From Plazaster borealis (Eukaryota > Echinodermata > Asteroidea > Forcipulatida > Labidiasteridae): DNA of 64,000 nt. The number at the start of each line of letters is the position of its first letter. Position 1 is the stretch's first letter. The stretch spans positions 1 through 64,000 of the forward strand of contig JAJGQC010000358.1 in the NCBI GenBank assembly GCA_021014325.1, given 5' to 3'. Positions 33,501 through 46,700 of the stretch are shown here, in pieces. Below the pieces are notes generated by a model that had not been told where the DNA came from, made no database searches, and was given only the letters and a program-made list of their open reading frames with translations. Made by a program: the position numbers and the translations under genes.

Positions 33501-36500
33501 CACTACCTAGACTCCGGAGAGAAGGAGAAAGGGGAAAAAATTAAAAATGAAAAAAAAAAATTGGACTCTGAAAATAATTATTTCGAGCAAAAAATTCCTC
33601 GGAAAAAAATTCGACGGGGGAGGGGGGAAATTTCCCCGTGTGGCTCGGCCAAATATCGGCTGCGCACGCTAACGGAGTGAAAACATGAGAGGAGGACCGA
33701 AAAAATGAAAACCCGGCGGAGATCTGCACGAGTCTCAAGGCCCGTGTGTACCGTTGCCCGGTTGGAGCGGGTGCCCGAGAACAAAGTGCTAAGCACGGAG
33801 TTTGAGGCTTTCTGGCGCGATCACCGAAAAGGGCCGGCGCAGCTCGATTGGCCGCCAAGTGGCTGGGCCGATCCGGTCCGAACGCAAAGTGGATCGAGCT
33901 AACATACCCGCCGAGGGTCTACTTGGGTCGTGGGCCCCCGGGGAGGCCTGGCCTAGGTGGCGTTTAGGCCCGAAGGGCGGAGTTCCAAGTGCGGAGTTTG
34001 AGGCATTGTGGAGTGAGGAGCGATCAGTGATTGGGGCCGGCGCAGCTCGATTGGCCGCCAAGTGGCTGGGCCGATCCGGTCCGAACGCAAAGAGGATCGA
34101 GCTGACATACCCGCCGAGGGTCTACTTGGGTCATGGGCCCCCGGGGAGGCCTGGCCTAGGTGGCGTTTAGGCCCGAAGGGCGGAGTTCCAAGTGCGGAGT
34201 TTGAGGCATTGTGGAGTGAGGAGCGATCAGTGATTGGGACCGGCGCAGCTCGATTGGCCGCCAAGTGGCTGGGCCGATCCGGTCCGAACGCAACGAGGAT
34301 CGAGCTGACATACTTGCCGAGGGTCTACTTGGGTCATGGGCCCCACCAGGGGAGGCCCGGCCTGGGTGGCGTTTAGGCCCGAAGGGCAGAGTTCCAAGTG
34401 CGGAGTTTGAGGCATTGTGGAGTGAGGAACGATCAGTGATGGGGGCCGGCGCAGCTCGATTGGCCGCCAAGTGGCTGGGCCGATCCGGTCCGAACGCAAA
34501 GAGGATCGAGCTGACATACTTGCCGAGGGTCTACTTGGGCCGTGGGCCCCCGGGGAGGCCTGGCCTAGGTGGCGTTTAGGCCCGAAGGGCGGAGTTCCAA
34601 GTGCAGAGTTTGAGGCATTGTGGAGTGAGGAGCGATCAGTGATGGGGGCCGGCGCAGCTCGATTGGCCACCAAGTGGTTGGGCCGATCCGGTCCGAACGC
34701 AAAGAGGATCGAGCTGACATACCCGCCAAGGGTCTACTTGGGTCGTGGGCCCTCGGGGAGGCCTGGCCTAGGTGGCGTTTAGGCCCGAAGGGCGGAGTTC
34801 CAAGTGCGGAGTTTGAGGCATTGTGGAGTGAGGAGCGATCAGTGATGGGGGCCGGCGCAGCTCGATTGGCCGCCAAGTGGTTGGGCCGATCCGGTCCGAA
34901 CGCAAAGAGGATCGAGCTGACATACCCGCCAAGGGTCTACTTGGGTCATGGGCCCCCGGGGAGGCACGGCCTGGGTGGCGTTTAGGCCCGAAGGGCAGAG
35001 TTCCAAGTGCGGAGTTTGAGGCATTGTGGAGTGAGGAACGATCAGTGATGGGGGCCGGCGCAGCTCGATTGGCCGCCAAGTGGCTGGGCCGATCCGGTCC
35101 GAACGCAAAGAGGATTGAGCTGAAATACCCACCGAGGGTCTACTTGGGTCGTGGGCCCCCGGGGAAGCATGGCCTGGGTGGCGTTTAGGCCCGAAGGGCG
35201 GAGTTCCAAGAGCCGAGTTTGAGGCATTCGGGAGTGAGCGGAGATGGGCGCCGACGGAGCTTCGGCCCCACCATGTGGCGGTTCGTGACGGCCTCACTAC
35301 CTAGACTCCGAGGAGAAGGATAAAAAAAAATTCGGCAAAATATTTAAAATGAAGAAAAAACATTTGGACTCTGAAAATATTTCGAGCAAAAAGTTCCTCG
35401 GAAAAAAATTCGAGCGGGCGTGGAAAAATGTTCCCCGTGTGGCACGGCCAAATGTCGGCTGCGCACGCTCACGGAGTAAATAAACTTGAGAGGAAGAGCG
35501 AGAAAGGCAAACCCGGCGGAGATCTGCACGAGTCTTTTGGGCCGTGTGTACCGTTGCCCGGTTGGAGCGGGAGCCCGAGAACAAAGTGCCAAGTACGGAG
35601 TTTGAGGCTTTCGGGCGCGATCAGCGATGGGGGCCAGCGCAGCTCGATTGGCCTCCAAGTGGCTGGGCCGATCCGGTCCGAACGCAAAGAGGATCGAGCT
35701 GACATACCCGCCGAGGGTCTACTTGGGTCGAGGGCCCCCGGGGAGGCCTGGCCTAGGTGGCGTTTAGGCCCGAAGGGCGGAGTTCCAAGTTCGGAGTTTG
35801 TGGCATTGTGGAGTGAGGAGCGATCAGTGATGGGGGCCGGCGCAGCTCGATTGGCCGCCAAGTGGCTGGGCCGATCCGGTCCGAACGCAAAGAGGATCGA
35901 GCTGACATACTTGCCGAGGGTCTACTTGGGTCGTGGGCCCCCGGGGAGGCCTGGCCTAGGTGGCATTTAGGCCCGAAGGGCAGAGTTCCAAGAGCCAAAT
36001 TTGAGGCATTCGGGAGTGAGCGGAGACGGGCGCCGGCGGAGCTTCGGCCCCCACCATGTGGCGGTTCGTGACGGCCACACTACCTAGACTCCGAGGAGAA
36101 GGAGAAAAAAAAATGGGGAAAAAAATATTTAAAATGAAAAAAAAAATTTGGACTCTGAAAATATTTCGAGCAAAAAGTTCCTCGGAAAAAAATTCGAGCG
36201 GGCGTGGAAAATTTTCCCCGTGTGGCACGGCCAAATATCGGCTGCGCACGCTCACGGAGTAAATAAACTTGAGAGGAGGACCGAGAAAGGCAAACCCGGC
36301 GGAGATCTGCAGGAGTCTCAAGGCCCGTGTGTACCGTTGCCCGGTTGGAGCGGGAGCCCGAGAACAAAGTGCTAAGTACGGAGTTTGAGGCTTTCGGGCG
36401 CTATCAGCGATGGGGGCCAGCGCAGCTCGATTGGCCGCCAAGTGGCTGGGCCGATCCAGTCCGAAAGTAAAGAGGATCGAGCTGACATACCCGCCGAGGG

Positions 36501-39500
36501 TCTACTTGGGTCGTGGGCCCCCGGGGAGGCCCGGCCTAGGTGGCGTTTAGGCCCGAAGGGCGGACTTCGAAGTTCGGAGTTTGAGGCATTGTGGAGTGAG
36601 CAGCGATCAGTGATGGGGGCCGGCGCAGCTCGATTGGCCGCCAAGTGGCTGGGCCGATCCGGTCCGAACGCAAAGAGGATCGAGCTGACATACCCGCCGA
36701 GGGTCTACTTGGGTCGTGGGCCCCCGGGGAGGCCTGGCCTGGGTGGCGTTTAGGCCCGAAAGGCGGAGTTCCAAGAGCCAAATTTGAGGCATTCGGGAGT
36801 GAGGGGAGATGGGCGCCGGCGGAGCTTCGGCCCCCACCATGTGGCGGTTCGTGAAGGCCACACTACCTAGACTCCGAGGAGAAGGAGGAAAAGAATTGGG
36901 GCAAAATATTTAAAAAAAAAAAAAAAAAATTTGGACACTGAAAATATTTCGAGCAAAAAATTCCTCGGAAAAAAATTCGAGCGGGCGTGGAAAAATTTTC
37001 CCCGTGTGGCACGGCCAAATATCGGCTGCGCACGCTCACGGAGTAAATAAACTGGAGAGGAGGACCGAGAAAGGCAAACCCGGCGCAGATCTGCAGGAGT
37101 CTCAAGGCCCGTGTGTACCGTTGCCCGGTTGGAGCGGGAGCCCGAGAACAAAGTGCTAAGTACGGAGTTTGAGGCTTTCGGGCGCTATCAGCGATGGGGG
37201 CCAGCGCAGCTCGATTGGCCGCCAAGTGGCTGGGCCGATCCAGTCCGAAAGCAAAGAGGATCGAGCTGACATACCCGCCGAGGGTCTACTTGGGTCGTGG
37301 GCCCCCGGGGAGGCCCGGCCTAGGTGGCGTTTAGGCCCGAAGGGCGGACTTCCAAGTTCGGAGTTTGAGGCATTGTGGAGTGAGCAGCGATCAGTGATGG
37401 GGGCCGGCGCAGCTCGATTGGCCGCCAAGTGGCTGGGCCGATCCGGTCCGAACGCAAAGAGGATCGAGCTGACATACCCGCCGAGGGTCTACTTGGGTCG
37501 TGGGCCCCCGGGGAGGCCTTGCCTAGGTGGCGTTTAGGCCCGAAGGGCGGAGTTCCAAGTTCGGAGTTTGAGGCATTGTGGAGTGAGGAGCGATCAGTGA
37601 TGGGGGCCGGCGCAGCTCGATTGGCCGCCAAGTGGCTGGGCCGATCCGGTCCGAACGCAAAGAGGATTGAGCTGAAATACCCACCGAGGGTCTACTTGGA
37701 TCGTGGGCCCCCGGGGAAGCATGGCCTGGGTGGCGTTTAGGCCCGAAGGGCGGAGTTCCAAGAGCCGAGTTTGAGGCATTCGGGAGTGAGCGGAGATGGG
37801 CGCCGACGGAGCTTCGGCCCCACCATGTGGCGGTTCGTGACGGCCTCACTACCTAGACTCCGAGGAGAAGGATAAAAAAAAATTCGGCAAAATATTTAAA
37901 ATGAAGAAAAAACATTTGGACTCTGAAAATATTTCGAGCAAAAAGTTCCTCGGAAAAAAATTCGAGCGGGCGTGGAAAAATGTTCCCCGTGTGGCACGGC
38001 CAAATGTCGGCTGCGCACGCTCACGGAGTAAATAAACTTGAGAGGAGGACCGAGAAAGGCAAACCCGGCGCAGATCTGCACGAGTCTGTTGGGCCGTGTG
38101 TACCGTTGCCCGGTTGGAGCGGTAGCCCGAGAACAAAGTGCTAAGTACGGAGTTTGAGGCTTTCGGGCGCTATCAGCGATGGGGGCCGGCGCAGCTCGAT
38201 TGGCCTCCAAGTGGCTGGGCCGATCCGGTCCGAACGCAAAGAGGATCGAGCTGACATACCCGCCGAGGGTCTACTTGGGTCGAGGGCCCCCGGGGAGGCC
38301 TGGCCTAGGTGGCGTTTAGGCCCGAAGGGCGGAGTTCCAAGTTCGGAGTTTGTGGCATTGTGGAGTGAGGAGCGATCAGTGATGGGGGCCGGCGCAGCTC
38401 GATTGGCCGCCAAGTGGCTGGGCCGATCCGGTCCGAACGCAAAGAGGATCGAGCTGACATACTTGCCGAGGGTCTACTTGGGTCGTGGGCCCCCGGGGAG
38501 GCCTGGCCTAGGTGGCATTTAGGCCCGAAGGGCAGAGTTCCAAGAGCCAAATTTGAGGCATTCGGGAGTGAGCGGAGACGGGCGCCGGCGGAGCTTCGGC
38601 CCCCACCATGTGGCGGTTCGTGACGGCCACACTACCTAGACTCCGAGGAGAAGGAGAAAAAAAAATGGGGAAAAAAATATTTAAAATGAAAAAAAAAATT
38701 TGGACTCTGAAAATATTTCGAGCAAAAAGTTCCTTAGGAAAAAAATTCGAGCGGGCGTGGAAAATTTTCCCCGTGTGGCACGGCCAAATGTCGGCTGCGC
38801 ACGCTCACGGAGTAAATAAACTTGAGAGGAGGACCGAGAAAGGCAAACCCGGCGGAGATCTGCAGGAGTCTCAAGGCCCGTGTGTACCGTTGCCCGGTTG
38901 GAGCGGGAGCCCGAGAACAAAGTGCTAAGTACGGAGTTTGAGGCTTTCGGGCGCTATCAGCGATGGGGGCCAGCGCAGCTCGATTGGCCGCCAAGTGGCT
39001 GGGCCGATCCAGTCCGAAAGCAAAGAGGATCGAGCTGACATACCCGCCGAGGGTCTACTTGGGTCGTGGGCCCCCGGGGAGGCCCGGCCTAGGTGGCGTT
39101 TAGGCCCGAAGGGCGGACTTCGAAGTTCGGAGTTTGAGGCATTGTGGAGTGAGCAGCGATCAGTGATGGGGGCCGGCGCAGCTCGATTGGCCGCCAAGTG
39201 GCTGGGCCGATCCGGTCCGAACGCAAAGAGGATCGAGCTGACATACCCGCCGAGGGTCTACTTGGGTCGTGGGCCCCCGGGGAGGCCTGGCCTGGGTGGC
39301 GTTTAGGCCCGAAAGGCGGAGTTCCAAGAGCCAAATTTGAGGCATTCGGGAGTGAGGGGAGATGGGCGCCGGCGGAGCTTCGGCCCCCACCATGTGGCGG
39401 TTCGTGAAGGCCACACTACCTAGACTCCGAGGAGAACGAGAAAAAAAATTGGGGCAAAATATTAAAAAAAAAAAAAAAAATTTGGACTCTGAAAATATTT

Positions 39501-40659
39501 CGAGCAAAAAATTCCTCGGAAAAAAATTCGAGCGGGCGTGGAAAATTTTCCCCGTGTGGCACGGCCAAATATCGGCTGCGCACGCTCACGGAGTAAATAA
39601 ACTTGAGAGGAGGACCGAGAAAGGCAAACCCGGCGGAGATCTGCAGGAGTCTCAAGGCCCGTGTGTACCGTTGCCCGGTTGGAGCGGGAGCCCGAGAACA
39701 AAGTGCTAAGTACGGAGTTTGAGGCTTTCGGGCGCTATCAGCGATGGGGGCCAGCGCAGCTCGATTGGCCGCCAAGTGGCTGGGCCGATCCAGTCCGAAA
39801 GCAAAGAGGATCGAGCTGACATACCCGCCGAGGGTCTACTTGGGTCGTGGGCCCCCGGGGAGGCCCGGCCTAGGTGGCGTTTAGGCCCGAAGGGCGGACT
39901 TCCAAGTTCGGAGTTTGAGGCATTGTGGAGTGAGCAGCGATCAGTGATGGGGGCCGGCGCAGCTCGATTGGCCGCCAAGTGGCTGGGCCGATCCGGTCCG
40001 AACGCAAAGAGGATCGAGCTGACATACCCGCCGAGGGTCTACTTGGGTCGTGGGCCCCCGGGGAGGCCTGGCCTAGGTGGCGTTTAGGCCCGAAGGGCGG
40101 AGTTCCAAGAGCCAAATTTGAGGCATTCGGGAGTGAGGGGAGATGGGCGCCGGCGGAGCTTCAGCCCCCACCATGTGGCGGTTCGTGAAGGCCACACTAC
40201 CTAGACTCCGAGGAGAACGAGAAAAAAAATTGGGGCAAAATATTAAAAAAAAAAAAAAAAAATGTGGACAAAATATTTCGAGCAAAAAATTCCTCGGAAA
40301 AAAATTCGAGCGGGCGTGGAAAAATTTTCAACGTGTGGCACGGCCAAATATCGGCTGCGCACGCTAACGGGGTAAATAAACTTGAGAGGAGGACCGAGAA
40401 AGGCAAACCCGGCGCAGATCTGCACGAGTCTGTTGGGCCGTGTGTACCGTTGCCCGGTTGGAGCGGGAGCCCGAGAACAAAGTGCTAAGTACGGAGTCTG
40501 AGGCTTTCGGCCGCTATCAGCGATGGGGGCCAGCGCAGCTCGATTGGCCGCCAAGTGGCTGGGCCGATCCAGTCCGAAAGCAAAGAGGATCAAGCTGACA
40601 TACCCGCCGAGGGTCTACTTGGGTCGTGGGCCCCCGGGGAGGCCCGGCCTAGGTGGCGT

Positions 40660-40700
40660 TTAGGCCCGAAGGCGAATTCCCGAACGCAAAGAGGATCGAG
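40660..40700. repeat. Partial A unit at a recombination-like junction
   Basis: At about 40680 the sequence jumps from GGCGAATTCC straight to CGAACGCAAAGAGG, sharing CC at the join. It leaves a ~101-bp partial unit, so this block is 885 bp instead of 784. It is the clearest exception to the 378 + 203n rule in the left half. Confidence 0.8.
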
Positions 40701-43700
40701 CTGACATACCCGCCGAGGGTCTACTTGGGTCGTGGGCCCCCGGGGAGGCCCGGCCTAGGTGGCGTTTAGGCCCGAAGGGCGGACTTCCAAGTTCGGAGTT
40801 TGAGGCATTGTGGAGTGAGCAGCGATCAGTGATGGGGGCCGGCGCAGCTCGATTGGCCGCCAAGTGGCTGGGCCGATCCGGTCCGAACGCAAAGAGGATC
40901 GAGCTGACATACCCGCCGAGGGTCTACTTGGGTCGTGGGCACCCGGGGAGGCCTGGCCTGGGTGGCGTTTAGGCCCGAAAGGCGGAGTTCCAAGAGCCAA
41001 ATTTGAGGCATTCGGGAGTGAGGGGAGATGGGCGCCGGCGGAGCTTCGGCCCCCACCATGTGGCGGTTCGTGAAGGCCACACTACCTAGACTCCGAGGAG
41101 AACGAGAAAAAAAATTGGGGCAAAATATTTAAAAAAAAAAAAAAAAATGTGGACAAAATATTTCGAGCAAAAAATTCCTCGGAAAAAAATTCGAGCGGGC
41201 GTGGAAAAATTTTCCCCGTGTGGCACGGCCAAATATCGGCTGCGCACGCTAACGGGGTAAATAAACTTGAGAGGAGGACCGAGAAAGGCAAACCCGGCGC
41301 AGATCTGCACGAGTCTGTTGGGCCGTGTGTACCGTTGCCCGGTTGGAGCGGGAGCCCGAGAACAAAGTGCTAAGTACGGAGTCTGAGGCTTTCGGCCGCT
41401 ATCAGCGATGGGGGCCAGCGCAGCTCGATTGGCCGCCAAGTGGCTGGGCCGATCCAGTCCGAAAGCAAAGAGGATCAAGCTGACATACCCGCCGAGGGTC
41501 TACTTGGGTCATGGGCCCCCGGGGAGGCCTGGCCTAGGTGGCGTTTAGGCCCGAAGGGCGAAATTCCAAGTGCGGAGTTTGAGGCATTGTGGAGTGAGGA
41601 GCGATCAGTGATTGGGGGCGGCGCATCTCGATTGGCCGCCAAGTGGCTGGGCCGATCCGGTCCGAACGCAAAGAGGATCGAGCTGACATACCCGCCGAGG
41701 GTCTACTTGGGTCGTGGGCCCCCGGGGAGGCCCGGCCTAGGTGGCGTTTAGGCCCGAAGGGCGGACTTCCAAGTTCGGAGTTTGAGGCATTGTGGAGTGA
41801 GCAGCGATCAGTGATGGGGGCCGGCGCAGCTCGATTGGCCGCCAAGTGGCTGGGCCGATCCGGTCCGAACGCAAAGAGGATCGAGCTGACATACCCGCCG
41901 AGGGTCTACTTGGGTCGTGGGCCCCCGGGGAGGCCTGGCCTGGGTGGCGTTTAGGCCCGAAAGGCGGAGTTCCAAGAGCCAAATTTGAGGCATTCGGGAG
42001 TGAGGGGAGATGGGCGCCGGCGGAGCTTCGGCCCCCACCATGTGGCGGTTCGTGAAGGCCACACTACCTAGACTCCGAGGAGAAGGAGAAAAAAAAATTG
42101 GGGCAAAATATTAAAAAAAAAAAAAAATAAAATTTGGACACAAAATATTTCGAGCAAAAAATTCCTCGGAAAAAAATTCGAGCGGGCGTGGAAAAATTTT
42201 CCCCGTGTGGCACGGCCAAATATCGGCTGCGCACGCTCACGGGGTAAATAAACTTGAGAGGAGGACCGAGAAAGGCAAACCCGGCGCAGATCTGCACGAG
42301 TCTGTTGGGCCGTGTGTTCCGTTGCCCGGTTGGAGCGGTAGCCCGAGAACAAAGTGCTAAGTACGGAGTTTGAGGCTTTCGGGCGCGATCAGCGATGGGG
42401 GCCAGCGCAGCTCGATTGGCCGCCATGTGGCTGGGCCGATCCGGTCCGAACGCAAAGAGGATCGAGCTGACATACCCGCCGAGGGTCTACTTGGGTCGTG
42501 GGCCCCCGGGGAGGCCCGGCCTAGGTGGCGTTTAGGCCCGAAGGGCGGACTTCCAAGTTCGGAGTTTGAGGCATTGTGGAGTGAGCAGCGATCAGTGATG
42601 GGGGCCGGCGCAGCTCGATTGGCCGCCAAGTGGCTGGGCCGATCCGGTCCGAACGCAGAGAGGATCGAGCTGACATACCCGCCGAGGGTCTAGTTGGGTC
42701 GTGGGCCCCCAGGGAGGCGCGGCCTGGGTGGCGTTTAGGCCCGAAGGGCGGAGTTCCAAGTGCGGAGTTTGAGGCATTGTGGAGTGAGCAGCGATCAGCG
42801 ATGGGGGCCGGCGCAGCTCGATTGGCCGCCAAGTGGCTGGGCCGATCCGGTCCGAACGCAAAGAGGATCGAGCTGACATACCCGCCGAGGGTCTACTTGG
42901 GTCGTGGGCCCCCGGGGAGGCCTGGCCTGGGTGGCGTTTAGGCCCGAAAGGCGGAGTTCCAAGAGCCAAATTTGAGGCATTCGGGAGTGAGGGGAGATGG
43001 GCGCCGGCGGAGCTTCGGCCCCCACCATGTGGCGGTTCGTGAAGGCCACACTACCTAGACTCCGAGGAGAACGAGAAAAAAAATTGGGGCAAAATATTAA
43101 AAAAAAAAAAAAAAAATTTGGACTCTGAAAATATTTCGAGCAAAAAATTCCTCGGAAAAAAATTCGAGCGGGCGTGGAAAATTTTCCCCGTGTGGCACGG
43201 CCAAATATCGGCTGCGCACGCTCACGGAGTAAATAAACTTGAGAGGAGGACCGAGAAAGGCAAACCCGGCGCAGATCTGCAGGAGTCTGTTGGCCCGTGT
43301 GTACCGTTGCCCGGTTGGAGCGGGAGCCCGAGAACAAAGTGCTAAGTACGGAGTTTGAGGCTTTCGGGCGCTATCAGCGATGGGGGCCAGCGCAGCTCGA
43401 TTGGCCGCCAAGTGGCTGGGCCGATCCAGTCCGAAAGCAAAGAGGATCGAGCTGACATACCCGCCGAGGGTCTACTTGGGTCGTGGGCCCCCGGGGAGGC
43501 CCGGCCTAGGTGGCGTTTAGGCCCGAAGGGCGGACTTCCAAGTTCGGAGTTTGAGGCATTGTGGAGTGAGCAGCGATCAGTGATGGGGGCCGGCGCAGCT
43601 CGATTGGCCGCCAAGTGGCTGGGCCGATCCGGTCCGAACGCAAAGAGGATCGAGCTGACATACCCGCCGAGGGTCTACTTGGGTCGTGGGCCCCCGGGGA

Positions 43701-46700
43701 GGCCTGGCCTAGGTGGCGTTTAGGCCCGAAGGGCGGAGTTCCAAGAGCCAAATTTGAGGCATTCGGGAGTGAGGGGAGATGGGCGCCGGCGGAGCTTCGG
43801 CCCCCACCATGTGGCGGTTCGTGAAGGCCACACTACCTAGACTCCGAGGAGAACGAGAAAAAAAATTGGGGCAAAATATTTAAAAAAAAAAAAAAAAATG
43901 TGGACAAAATATTTCGAGCAAAAAATTCCTCGGAAAAAAATTCGAGCGGGCGTGGAAAAATTTTCAACGTGTGGCACGGCCAAATATCGGCTGCGCACGC
44001 TAACGGGGTAAATAAACTTGAGAGGAGGACCGAGAAAGGCAAACCCGGCGCAGATCTGCACGAGTCTGTTGGGCCGTGTGTACCGTTGCCCGGTTGGAGC
44101 GGGAGCCCGAGAACAAAGTGCTAAGTACGGAGTCTGAGGCTTTCGGCCGCTATCAGCGATGGGGGCCAGCGCAGCTCGATTGGCCGCCAAGTGGCTGGGC
44201 CGATCCAGTCCGAACGCAAAGAGGATCGAGCTGACATACCCGCCGAGGGTCTACTTGGGTCGTGGGCCCCCGGGGAGGCCTGGCCTAGGTGGCGTTTAGG
44301 CCCGAAGGGCGGACTTCCAAGTTCGGAGTTTGAGGCATTGTGGAGTGAGCAGCGATCAGTGATGGGGGCCGGCGCAGCTCGATTGGCCGCCAAGTGGCTG
44401 GGCCGATCCGGTCCGAACGCAAAGAGGATCGAGCTGACATACCCGCCGAGGGTCTACTTGGGTCGTGGGCCCCCGGGGAGGCCTGGCCTGGGTGGCGTTT
44501 AGGCCCGAAAGGCGGAGTTCCAAGAGCCAAATTTGAGGCATTCGGGAGTGAGGGGAGATGGGCGCCGGCGGAGCTTCGGCCCCCACCATGTGGCGGTTCG
44601 TGAAGGCCACACTACCTAGACTCCGAGGAGAACGAGAAAAAAAATTGGGGCAAAATATTTAAAAAAAAAAAAAAAAATGTGGACAAAATATTTCGAGCAA
44701 AAAATTCCTCGGAAAAAAATTCGAGCGGGCGTGGAAAAATTTTCCCCGTGTGGCACGGCCAAATATCGGCTGCGCACGCTAACGGGGTAAATAAACTTGA
44801 GAGGAGGACCGAGAAAGGCAAACCCGGCGCAGATCTGCACGAGTCTGTTGGGCCGTGTGTACCGTTGCCCGGTTGGAGCGGGAGCCCGAGAACAAAGTGC
44901 TAAGTACGGAGTCTGAGGCTTTCGGCCGCTATCAGCGATGGGGGCCAGCGCAGCTCGATTGGCCGCCAAGTGGCTGGGCCGATCCAGTCCGAAAGCAAAG
45001 AGGATCAAGCTGACATACCCGCCGAGGGTCTACTTGGGTCATGGGCCCCCGGGGAGGCCTGGCCTAGGTGGCGTTTAGGCCCGAAGGGCGAAGTTCCAAG
45101 TTCGGAGTTTGAGGCATTGTGGAGTGAGGAGCGATCAGTGATTGGGGGCGGCGCAGCTCGATTGGCCGCCAAGTGGCTGGGCCGATCCGGTCCGAACGCA
45201 AAGAGGATCGAGCTGACATACCCGCCGAGGGTCTACTTGGGTCGTGGGCCCCCGGGGAGGCCTGGCCTAGGTGGCGTTTAGGCCCGAAGGGCGGAGTTCC
45301 AAGTTCGGAGTTTGAGGCATTGTGGAGTGAGCAGCGATCAGTGATGGGGGCCGGCGCAGCTCGATTGGCCGCCAAGTGGCTGGGCCGATCCGGTCCGAAC
45401 GCAAAGAGGATCGAGCTGACATACCCGCCGAGGGTCTACTTGGGTCGTGGGCCCCCGGGGAGGCCTGGCCTGGGTGGCGTTTAGGCCCGAAAGGCGGAGT
45501 TCCAAGAGCCAAATTTGAGGCATTCGGGAGTGAGGGGAGATGGGCGCCGGCGGAGCTTCGGCCCCCACCATGTGGCGGTTCGTGAAGGCCACACTACCTA
45601 GACTCCGAGGAGAAGGAGAAAAAAAAATTGGGGCAAAATATTAAAAAAAAATAAAAATAAAATTTGGACAAAATATTTCGAGCAAAAAATTCCTCGGAAA
45701 AAAATTCGAGCGGGCGTGGAAAAATTTTCCCCGTGTGGCACGGCCAAATATCGGCTGCGCACGCTCACGGGGTAAATAAACTTGAGAGGAGGACCGAGAA
45801 AGGCAAACCCGGCGCAGATCTGCACGAGTCTGTTGGGCCGTGTGTTCCGTTGCCCGGTTGGAGCGGTAGCCCGAGAACGAAGTGCTAAGTACGGAGTTTG
45901 AGGCTTTCGGGCGCGATCAGCGATGGGGGCCAGCGCAGCTCGATTGGCCGCCATGTGGCTGGGCCGATCCGGTCCGAACGCAAAGAGGATCGAGCTGACA
46001 TACCCGCCGAGGGTCTACTTGGGTCGTGGGCCCCCGGGGAGGCCCGGCCTAGGTGGCGTTTAGGCCCGAAGGGCGGACTTCCAAGTTCGGAGTTTGAGGC
46101 ATTGTGGAGTGAGCAGCGATCAGTGATGGGGGCCGGCGCAGCTCGATTGGCCGCCAAGTGGCTGGGCCGATCCGGTCCGAACGCAGAGAGGATCGAGCTG
46201 ACATACCCGCCGAGGGTCTAGTTGGGTCGTGGGCCCCCAGGGAGGCGCGGCCTGGGTGGCGTTTAGGCCCGAAGGGCGGAGTTCCAAGTGCGGAGTTTGA
46301 GGCATTGTGGAGTGAGCAGCGATCAGCGATGGGGGCCGGCGCAGCTCGATTGGCCGCCAAGCTGCTGGGCCGATCCGGTCCGAACGCAAAGAGGATCGAG
46401 CTGACATACCCGCCGAGGGTCTACTTGGGTCGTGGGCTCCCGGGGAGGCCTGGCCTGGGTGGCGTTTAGGCCCGAAAGGTGGAGTTCCAAGAGCCAAATT
46501 TGAGGCATTCGGGAGTGAGGCGAGATGGGCGCCGGCGGAGCTTCGGCCCCCACCATGTGGCGGTTCGTGAAGGCCATACTACCTAGACTCCGAGGAGAAA
46601 AAAAATTGGGGCAAAATATAAAAAAAATTAAAAAAAATTTGGACTCTGAAAATATTTCGAGCAAAAAATTCCTCGGAAAAAAATTCGAGCGGGCGTGGAA

